Below, in pieces: positions 55,690 through 64,000 of a DNA stretch of 64,000 nt (the stretch's first letter is position 1; each line of letters opens with the position of its first letter). The translations under genes were made by a program, and so were the position numbers. The DNA is taken from positions 20,295 to 84,294 of the forward strand of contig MCFE01000378.1 in the NCBI GenBank assembly GCA_002104905.1, given 5' to 3'. This DNA comes from Basidiobolus meristosporus CBS 931.73. Its lineage: Eukaryota > Basidiobolomycota > Basidiobolomycetes > Basidiobolales > Basidiobolaceae. The notes beneath the pieces were generated by a model. That model ran no database searches. It saw only the letters and a program-made list of their open reading frames with translations, and was not told the DNA's origin.

Positions 55690-57720
55690 CAATATATTCA
55701 TTCTTCCTGCTGGATTCTGGATCCACTTATAGACTTGCCTTGGTTCATGTTTATGAGAATTCTGTGATGAATGGTGTGGAGATTGGCATGAGACTATGAG
55801 AAATCTGGCATAACATGGTAGAGTTCTCCTAATACAAATTAGTTGCTTGTTGCACCCAACCCAACATTGCATTACTTGACTCATCACCCACATATTAGGG
55901 CTTCTTAGCTTCTTATTGCCATAGGCAAAGGTGTCTGCATGTGCACATCTGTCCTCAGTATTCCATAACTCATCCTGGCTGTCCTCCATGTGCCAATTTA
56001 TCACATCCAAGATGGACTTGAAGGTAATATTCTTGATGAGACTGGGATATGGTAGTACCTGCAACTTGACTTGTCATCCTACCTCACCACACATCAGCTC
56101 CATCATACACTCCCAAAAGGTGAAGCAAGATCCCATATTTTCAACACACCAAGCAAGTTGGAGTAGCAGATGGTTACATTAATGGCAGAAATCTATGCAT
56201 TCAGCTTTATGTTTGTAGTATAGCCACTCAAATCCTATCTGGAACTCTTTGTGTAAAAGCTGTAGATGTGCTAAGTTGGAACCAGTGGCCAGCTTCCATA
56301 TAAATATTCCTACAATTTACACATACTACTCCCAATGCTTCAAATGTACTCTTGGCAGAAATGGCTTCAGAAGGCCACTTAGATAAATACACATCCAGTT
56401 CATCCAGTCTTGGCACTTATATAGTTGCAAATACATAAGACTGCTGATTAGAGCCTGTGAGAAGTACTTAGGGTAGTCTATACTTATAATATCTTGCCAA
56501 TTCTTCCAAATTTATCTGTTATTTCAAAGGGATCAATGTAGCTTGAAATGCACCATGTACAACTTGGTGATCAGTATACGGATATTGTTGAAAGGCAAAT
56601 GCATTGCTTCAAGTGGAAAGCTTTTGCTCCAACAGATACCCTCTATATTAAGTATCTCTGGTTTCCAATTGATTCCATATTCTGGCTTATGGCTCATAGC
56701 TTGCCAACTTTGCTGCAATTGCATGCTGACTTCTGTAAGTTTTCTCTACAGAAAGATGTTACTCTTAGCATTGGTATTTAGGCAATATTGATATGTGTGA
56801 GTTGTGAAGTGTCCCTTGATCTCTCACATTTGCCAGCAATTCCATCCAATGAGCCTAGAAAAGCCAGCAATCTTGCTGATGGCTGGGGTATCTCTAATGC
56901 AGATATTTATATGTGCTATGACATGACAAATGCTTGCTGTTATCCCTCTGGAAAGTATACAGGTTAGACAATGATTTGGAATAAGAATTCAGTGAGACTA
57001 CCATCAAACCTCTGCTCTGCTACCATAGAATAGGATGCAGATTCAGGTTAATGATAATCAGTGGCCAATAGGATTTGCTGGTAGATTCATTATTAATGAG
57101 AATTGGCTGAGTGACAAGGCAAAGGCATAGCTTTATGATTGATACTGAGTGCAGTACTTTATAGCTTCACAATATTTGAGAGAACACATGTGTTTTTTTA
57201 TACAGGGTGGTACCAAAGAATATCTGGAGTATGAACAATGTTGTCCCCAAATGGTGGTGGATTCCAGACAAGTTGGACACCTTGCAGTGGTGACATCTTC
57301 TGATGTGAATCCCATGCAACTGTGAAGACATGCTAGTATTAGGATAGTCTCTGGGTTGTATGTTGCCAGCTGCAAAGTGGTTGCCCATTTATAACTGCAT
57401 CCTGCAATGATTTTTGCAAGAAGTAGAAGTAGATCCTCAAAGCCCTGATTACTGATATTAGTGGAAATGCACCACTACTCTAGCCACAACATCACATCAT
57501 TCACCAGTGGATGGATTACTTGCCTCAATGGACTCAATAAAGTGTCCTTGGAATTTGTTTCAATGGGTGTTGTCTCATTGCATATAGGGATTTGACCGGG
57601 CTCATACGTGGTACTGTTGTTATGGGAGATAGGCTGAAAATCCATCTGTGAACCTTCTTTGTCAGAGCTATCACTCTGGGTGCCATATTCAGAAGGCTGA
57701 GGTGAGCCTAAAGGCGTCAC
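55690..57720 (-). pseudogene. Decayed tnp2 transposase copy, minus strand (A)
   Basis: Reads from 57,720 downwards: SPQPSEYGTQSDSSDKEG, YEPGQIPICNETTPIETN, 57,375-57,150 SCMGFTSEDVTTARCPTCLEST followed by YSLVPPCIKKHMCSLKY (the C-x2-C then 'P...R+...' block of tnp2), 57,130-56,850 decayed NLN..., EIPQPSARL (frame-shifted GDxPA region), 56,760-56,540 LQQSWQAMSHKPEYGINWKPEI, 56,420-56,290 DELDVYLSKWPSEAISAKS, and 56,064-55,690 the C-terminal part with WHMEDSQDELWNTEDRCAH. Multiple stops and shifts. Confidence 0.6.
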
Positions 57721-57724
57721 AAAC

Positions 57725-59175
57725 TCACCTGACTCAGTTTGTCCACATATGACTCACAATGCTTCCAGTGTACTCTTGGTAGTAATAGCTTCAAACTGCC
57801 TCTTGAATGAATATATATCCAGTTCATCCAGTTGTTACATTTGTATTGTTGCATATGCATATGAATATTAGTTGGAGCCCATGAAAAGTACTAAAGTAGC
57901 AGATACTCTGTAATATCTTGCCAATTCTTCCAGATTTCTCCGGTATCTCCAAGGGCTCATTTAGCTTGAAATGCCTCCTTTACAACTTGGTCATCAGTAT
58001 AAGGATATTTTTTAAAAGCAAATGCATTGCTCTGAGTGGAAAGCTTTGCTCTGACAAATACTTCATATCTTAAGTATCTCTGGTTTCCAGTTGATTCCAT
58101 ATTCCAGCCAATGACCTATAGCTTGCCAACTTTGCTGCAATTGCATGCTGACTTCTGTACATTCTCTCTGTGGAAAGATGATGTTCTTGGTGCTGGCGTT
58201 TGAGTAATAATAATGTGTGTGAGTTATGGAGTAAATCCCCAGGATCTCACGCATTTGACAGCAATACTGTCCATTGTGCCCAGAAAAACCTGCTATCTTG
58301 CTGATGGCTGGGATATCTCCAATGGAGATAATAATATGTACTTTTTCATGATGACCATTTAGTGTTATGCTGCCAGAAAGCATACAGAATTCATTCATTG
58401 ATGGATACAGGTAGCTATCCAGGTTGGATGGTGATTTAGGCCCTGATACCAGTGAGACTACCATTGGATTATTGCTCTGATACTGTAAGATGGGTGGCAT
58501 ATTCAGATTGATGAGAAGCAGTAGTCAGCCGGACTTGATGGTGGAGTACTTATTTAATGACAATCCATCATGTGCTAAAGCAAAGGCATGGTCATACATA
58601 CCTGCAAAGTAGTCCTTGCTTCTTAGCTGTTTGTAATGTTTGCCATCAAATATATTGGATATGTTTGTGCTTGATTGATACTGAGTGAGGTGCTATATAG
58701 CTTTTCAATATTTGATCGACTGCATCAGCTTCCTCAGACAAGGTATGACCGGAATATATCTGGAGTGCAAATGATGTTTTCCCTCAATGGTGGTGGATTC
58801 CTGACAATTAGGACATGTTGCAATGGTAGCATTTTTGGATGCAAATGCGATGCAATTGTTGACACATGCTGGAATCCGGACAAACAGTCTCTGGATCATA
58901 TGCTGATGGCTGCATGATGGTTGTCCACTTGCACCATGTACATGGTGAGTTGCATCCTATTATGATTTTGACATGAAGTTGTTATAAATTCTCAAAGCCC
59001 CCTTTACTGTTGTTAGTGGAAATGTGCCACTTCCATAGCCAAAATATTGCATCATTCACCAGTAGATGGATTACTGGGCTCATTTGGCTCCAGAAAGTAT
59101 CCTTGGCATTTGTTTCAGTGGGTGTTGTCTCATTGCATATAGGTATTTGACCAGGCTCATAAGCGGAACTGTTGT
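57725..59175 (-). pseudogene. Decayed tnp2 transposase copy, minus strand (B), tandem with copy A
   Basis: From 59,170 down: SAYEPGQIPICNETTPTETN, WSQMSPVIHLLVNDAIFWL, 58,899-58,705 NATIATCPNCQESTTIEG and RYIPVIPCLRKLM, ~58,650 FDGKHYKQLRSKDYFAGMYDHAF, NLNMPPILQYQ, then the longest open stretch 58,500-58,063 with VSLVSGPKSPSNLDSYLYP, IIISIGDIPAISKIAGFSGHNG and QLQQSWQAIGHWLEYGINWKP. These are the hallmark blocks of tnp2/Transposase_21 proteins. Ends near 57,770 with a decayed C-terminal segment, directly abutting copy A in the same orientation. The upstream side is cut by the copia family 2 LTR at 59,176. Confidence 0.65.
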
Positions 59176-59544
59176 TGTTGAAATATTGGACTATTTGGTA
59201 TCCTTCTGCTGCTAAAAATATACTTAACAATCCTGGACTAGTCTTGGTCACTGTGAGACTAACTTACAGCTCTAACTTTGCCACTTTCTTCAGATCTATG
59301 GTCTTATGTTTATTCCCTTATAGTCAGGATCAAATTTGCACTAATACAAACTATTATGTACTAACCCTGAAACTGTTACAGAATGCTCCTGAATATTGTG
59401 AAACCCTCCTCACTTAGTGTTACAGTTGTATTACTTCTACCAAGGTATAAATACTGAGCTTCTTTATTAATAAGCAACAGTTCAACTATTATCACTATTT
59501 CTTGATAAGTTCCTTTTACTCAAATCACTTCTTAAATTGGAACA
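59176..59544 (+). repeat. 5' LTR, copia family 2
   Basis: 369 bp; same length as the reverse LTR at 63,518-63,886 and collinear with it in reverse complement. Contains GTATAAATACTGAGC near 59,443 as a likely TATA/promoter region. Confidence 0.88.
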
Positions 59545-59580
59545 GGTTATAAGCCCCAATTGCCTTAATCTATTCTAAAG

Positions 59581-62500
59581 ATGACTTCTACCAGCAAACA
59601 GAACAACACAAACACCTTCCCTGTAAAGGAGAGGTTTGATGGAAAGAACTACAGACTTTGGAGAATCAAGATGCAGATCCACCTTGAGGAAAGGAAGTTT
59701 TGGAATATAGTAACAGGAAAAGAAGTTGAGCCCAAAGGAACAGCAGAAGAAGCGGAGAAGTTTCAAGAGAAGGAGAGAAAGGCCTTCAGTGCCAGATGTA
59801 TCAATGTACAAGATTCCTTCATTGGACAAATCCATGCCTCAAATACTGCCAAAGCAGCATGGGAATCCTTAGAAAAGATCTTTAGGGCAACATCAGTATC
59901 AAGCAAGCTGTATTTGAAACAAAAGTTCTTCAACATGAGGAAGAAGCCAGATGATGACATGCTGCAACTCATTATCAACATGGAGACACTTGCAGAAGAA
60001 CTTTGGAGTATTAATGCTGGTGTAGATGATGAAGAAAAGATACTCTATCTGCTTTGCAGCCTACCAGACAAGTATGAGCCACTCATACTTTCTTTTGAAA
60101 GCAGAGAAGACAACTTGACTTTAGACTATGTCAGAGGAAGACTTCTCCATGAAGAGCTCAGATGTAATGATCAAGCAGAGAAAATTGAAGATAATGCTTT
60201 ATTCAGTTCAGATAGGCGCTCAGAAAAGAAGGGAAAACAACAAAACCAAAGAAAACCTGGTTGCTGCAACTATTGTAAAAAGCCAGGACACTGGGCAAGA
60301 GAATGCAAGAAGAAACAAGCCGACAAAACACAGAAACTAGAGAAGACAAACCATATAACTACTGATGAACAGTTATTTGTAACCGTACCAGAGAGTGCAA
60401 GTAACCAAAGTAATAAATGGTATATTGACTCTGGAGCATCACAGCATATATGTGGTATAAAGGAGTGGTTCAGCAACTTAAAAACTATTCCTGTAAGAAG
60501 GGTTTATCCGGGAGATAACTCTGCTCTGGAAGCTACCGCAAGTGGGTCTATACAACTAAATATGAGCAATAGCTCAGGGGCAACTACAGCAAGACTCACT
60601 GACATGCTCTATGTACCTGGAATAGCTAAGAACTTACTCTCAGTCAGTAAAGCAACTGCTCAGGGACTGAAATTTGTTTTTACTAAGATCAGCTGCTCAA
60701 CATTGAGTGAGAATGGACAAAAATTAGCTTTGGGAATCAGAGATCACAATATATACAAGTTACAATGCAAGATCATTGTACCTGAGTATGTCAACATTGC
60801 TGAAACTGATGAAACCAACTGGGAGACACCGCATAGGAGGTTAGGACACATCTGGGAACAGAAAATGAGCCAATTGGTGAAAAATCAGCTTGTTTTGGGC
60901 CTTCAATACTCAATTCCAATCAAATTGAATGTTTGTACGAGATGCTCATATGGCAAACAAGCTAGGCAACATTTCAAGAGCTCAGAAGGCAATGATATCA
61001 CCAGAATACTGGCTATTGCACACTCAGACATATGTGGCCCCATGAAACACTGTCCTTTGGAGCCAAGAGATACTTTATGTTGTTTATTGATGACAAACAA
61101 AGATATACATGGGTGTACTTCATCAAAACAAAAGATGAAGCTTTAGAGATGCTTAAGCACTTCAAGAACATGGCAGAAACACAAACTGGGTGTCAATTGA
61201 AGGTACTGCAAAGTGACAATGGAGGAGAATACTGCTCAACAGAGTTTGGAAAATACTGCTCCACTACCGGTATACTTCAACAGACCAGAGTTCCTCATAC
61301 TCCACAGCAAAATGGAGTAGCAGAATGTGCAAATAGAACAATAGTAGAGATGGGAAGATCTACGCTACATGATAAGGTAATGGACTACAAGTTCTGGGCT
61401 GAATCTATTGCTACCGCAGCATACATCCAGAACAGATGCACAACAACAGCACTACATGATTCAACACCCTTTGAAGCATATATAGGCAAGAAACCAGATC
61501 TCCAGCACCTTAAGATCTTTGGCAGTGATGTTTTTTATCACATCCCTAACAAAAAACGCTCAAAGTTGGAACCAAAGAGTAGGAAAGAAGTCTATCTTGG
61601 GTATTTTGAGGATCCTGAAGGATATAGAGTGTATGATGGCAAAACCCAGAAGCCAATCAAGTGCAGGGACGTTGTATTTGAGGAGAAAGCAGATCAGAAA
61701 GCCACAGAAATCATTGGCCAACTGCCTGATGATGCAATCAACACTAATGAAGAAGATATGTACCAAATCCAGCCAGATACGTAAGATACTACTACCAGTT
61801 CCAGATCAGAACACATTATCCCAGTTAGGAGATTTACCAGAATAAGAAATGCGCCTGGATCCTGGTGGCAGACATCCAATGATCATGAAGAAGCTTATCT
61901 TGCCTTATGTGCCAAACCTCACAATCTGGAACAGGCAATGCAAAGTCTAGATGCTGCTATGTGGCAACAAGCCATGCAGGAGGAGTACTAATCACTGATC
62001 AAGGCAAAAACGTGGGAACTGGTAGATTTACCAAATGGGAGAAAGCCAATAGGATGTAGATGGGCCTACAAGAACAAGATAACCTCAAATGGTGCCGTTG
62101 ATAAGTACAAGGCTAGATTGGTAGCTAAAGGCTATTCCCAGATCCAGGGACTAGACTTTAAGGAAACATTTGCTCCAGTTGCCAAGTTTAACTCCATTAG
62201 GACAGTTCTAGCCCTGGCAGCTGTACACAGTCTAGATCTACACCAAATGGACGTTAAAACAGCCTTTTTAAATGGGGATTTGCAAGAAACTATATATATG
62301 GAGCAACCAGAATCCAATCCAAAAGTACCCAATAAGGTGTGCAAACTTAGAAAATTGTTGTATGGGCTTAAGCAGGCACCTAGAGCATGGTATAACAAGA
62401 TTGACACATATCTAGAGGAAATTGGGTTCTCTCATAGCACTGCAGATCACAGTATATATGTGAAACAGCTCAAAAAGGGTGTGATCATCCTAATTCTTTA

Positions 62501-63480
62501 TGTGCACAACCTAACTATAGCTACAAGTGGCCAAGAGGCTCTTATACAGACAAAATCAGATCACTTCAGCAAATTTGAGATGACAGATCTTTGAAAAATG
62601 AGCTATTTTCTTGGAATTGAGGTCAACTTTGACATACCTGCGCAAAAAATTGTGCTAAATCAGTCTAAGTACATCAGGGACATTTGTAGATGCTTCAGAA
62701 TGGAAAATTGCAAACCTGCAGCTACCCCTATGGACAACAACCTGAAATTAAGCAGATCTCAGCCAATTATAGATGAAAACCGCTCAAATATGGACCAAAA
62801 CTTTCCCTATCAATCAATGATTGGTAGCCTAATGTACTTGATGGTGTCTACATGTCCAGATATTGCGGTGGCAGTTGGATAGTCAGTCAATTCATGCAGA
62901 ATTATGGATCTGATCAAATTGCAGCAGTTAAGCTGATTTTCAGATATCTACAAGGTAGCATAAATATGGTACTGGAATACTCTGGAGCAGCTAATAGGCA
63001 AAAATATGATGGTTATAGTGACTGGGATTGGGGTAGGGATTGATTGACAGATGCTCTGCCACAGGCTATGTATTTCTTTACGCTGGTGCAGCTATTACTT
63101 GGAATTGCAAGAAACAACCAACTGTGGCACTATCTACAACTGAAGCTGAATATATGGCTGCATGTTAAGCTACTAAGGAGGCTCTGTGGCTACAAAAACT
63201 ATTCAAAGACTTAGGTTTTAATTCAGATGAACCAACATGTATTTACAAGGATAATCAAAGTTGTATTTCATTAGCTAGAAATCCTTCTAATCATGCCAGA
63301 ATTTGGCACATTGATAAACAGCATAACTTTGTGATTGAAGCTGTCAAAAATAACTTAGTAAAGTTAGTGTACTGCCCAACTAGCAAAATGGTGGCAGATA
63401 TATTGATAAAACCACTAGCTAGGCCACAATTTGAGAATCTCAGGGAGGAATTAGGATTAAGAAACTATTCAGTTGAGGGG
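59581..63480 (+). pseudogene. copia family 2 gag-pol pseudogene
   Basis: First frame 59,581-61,063: MTSTSKQNNTNTFPVKERFDGKNY (gag), zinc knuckle CCNYCKKPGHWARECKKK (~60,263), protease WYIDSGASQHICG (60,418), pre-integrase TPHRRLGHIWEQKM, CTRCSYGKQARQHFKSSEG. A frameshift near 61,065 moves to the frame of 61,032-61,784: integrase YFMLFIDDKQRYTW, LQSDNGGEYCS, NGVAECANRTIVEM. TAA at 61,782; a further in-frame TAA near 61,989. RT 62,000-62,600: [75 protein letters not shown]. Stop at 62,592, then SYFLGIEVNFD, a shift near 62,870, and RNase H to ~63,480 ([30 protein letters not shown]). YVDD has become YVHN, removing both catalytic aspartates. Confidence 0.87.
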
Positions 63481-63483
63481 GAG

Positions 63484-63517
63484 TGTTCAAATATTGGACT
63501 ATTTGGTATCATTCTGC
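63484..63517 (+). repeat. 34-bp stub of 3' LTR, copia family 2
   Basis: TGTTCAAATATTGGACTATT... matches the first 34 bases of the 59,176 LTR (one mismatch at position 5), then abruptly meets the reverse LTR at 63,518. Confidence 0.8.
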
Positions 63518-63886
63518 TGTTGCAATTTAAGAAGTGATTTGGATGTAAGGAACTTATCAAGAAATAGTGATAATAGTTGAACTGTTGTTTATTCATAAAG
63601 AAGCTCAGTATTTATACCTTTGTTGAAGTAATACAGCTGCAACACTAAGTAGGGAGGGCTTCTCAATATTCAGGAGCATTCTGTAACAGTTTCAGGGTTA
63701 GTACATAATGTTTGGTAATAGTGCTAATTTGATCCTGACTATAGGGGAATAATCATAAGATCATATATCTGGAGAAAGTGGCAAAGTTAAGGCAGTAAAT
63801 GAGTCCTACAGTGACTAAGACTAGCCTAGAATTGTTAAGTAAATTTTTAGCTGCTGAATGATACCAAATAGTCCAATATTTCAACA
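63518..63886 (-). repeat. 3' LTR of a second copia family 2 element, reverse orientation
   Basis: TGTTGCAATTTAAGAAG ... CCAATATTTCAACA, 369 bp, reverse complement of the 59,176 LTR with scattered differences. Confidence 0.88.
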
Positions 63887-64000
63887 CTCCCCCTCAACTA
63901 AATAATTTCTTAATCCCAATTTCTCTCTAAGGATCTCAAACTGTGGCCTAGCTAGTGGTTTTGTCAATATGTCTGCCACCATTTTGTCAGTTGGGCAGTA
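63887..64000 (-). mobile_element. Start (3' end) of a minus-strand copia family 2 element, cut by the window edge
   Basis: Immediately inside the reverse LTR is the polypurine tract (CTCCCCCTC on the plus strand), then minus-strand RNase H C-terminus YCPTDKMVADILTKPLARPQ and FEILREKLGLRNYLVEGE with no stop or shift in the visible 34 or so codons. The rest of the element lies beyond 64,000. The visible part is better preserved than in the neighbouring element. Confidence 0.85.

Larger units (their letters stand above)
59176..63517 (+). mobile_element. copia family 2 element with truncated 3' LTR
   Basis: 5' LTR 59,176-59,544 (369 bp, TGTTGAAATATTGG ... CTTAAATTGGAACA), primer-binding site GGTTATAAGCCCC at 59,545, gag-pol from 59,581, polypurine tract GAGGGGGAG at ~63,475-63,483, and only ~34 bp of 3' LTR (63,484-63,517) before an oppositely oriented LTR of the same family. 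A right-hand target duplication would lie outside the window. Inactive because of frameshifts, stops and a mutated RT active site. Confidence 0.88.

Noticed and set aside
1-64000. tRNA, rRNA or CRISPR-like arrays
   Set aside because: No tRNA A/B-box pair or cloverleaf, no rRNA stretch and no regularly spaced direct repeats with unique spacers were noticed on either strand; the GGTTATGAGCC sites are retrotransposon primer sites, not tRNA genes.

Overview
The window looks like nuclear DNA of a fungus, probably an early-diverging filamentous one. The evidence is a set of protein genes with short GT-AG introns of about 50-90 nt, often with a CTAAC-type branch point. Their families are a Lin1/CD2BP2 splicing factor, a PPxY alpha-arrestin, a CSC1/RSN1 mechanosensitive channel, an ISC1-type sphingolipase with two C-terminal membrane helices, an FSH1-type hydrolase, calcineurin B, malonyl-CoA decarboxylase, a monocarboxylate-type MFS carrier and a leucine-rich-repeat protein. 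I cannot name the species.

Layout. Positions 1 to about 28.4 kb are host gene space with one old solo LTR (16.8-17.15 kb). In order: GYF-domain protein (+), alpha-arrestin (-), a small 88-residue ORF (+), CSC1-like channel (+, 5 exons), neutral sphingomyelinase/ISC1 (+, 4 exons), FSH1-like hydrolase (-, 5 exons), calcineurin B (-, 3 exons), malonyl-CoA decarboxylase (-, 13 exons), MFS carrier (-, 4 exons), LRR protein (+, 2 exons) and an intronless bacterial-looking arylsulfotransferase (-). These are independent housekeeping, signalling and lipid genes, not a cluster. The thematic links are calcium (stress-gated channel, calcineurin) and lipid or acyl metabolism (sphingomyelinase, malonyl-CoA decarboxylase, FSH hydrolase).

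From about 29.4 kb to the end I see no intact host gene. The region is a layered nest of transposons: (i) Ty1/copia family 1 with ~350-bp TGTTGTAA...TTACAACA LTRs, two structurally complete copies with 5-bp target duplications (32,974-39,453 CAAGT; 43,285-49,822 GTGAA), one truncated copy and solo or partial LTRs; (ii) copia family 2 with 369-bp LTRs (59,176-63,517, and an opposite copy leaving the window at 64,000); (iii) a Ty3/gypsy family seen as ~1.08-kb LTRs, a gag and an RT/RNase H remnant; (iv) decayed tnp2 (CACTA-type) transposase copies; (v) an unassigned accessory-like ORF family ('ORF-X'); (vi) non-autonomous TA-flanked elements with GACTTGTTC ends, including two 732-bp near-perfect fold-back elements.

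Nesting gives a relative chronology: ORF-X was split by a copia element, which was later entered by gypsy sequence and a small TA element. A second copia element carries a solo gypsy LTR that itself carries another solo LTR in reverse orientation. The most interesting items are the twin fold-back elements, the in-frame copia/gypsy chimeric ORF, the nested inverted solo LTRs and the unassigned ORF-X. All similarity statements are by eye, without database searches.
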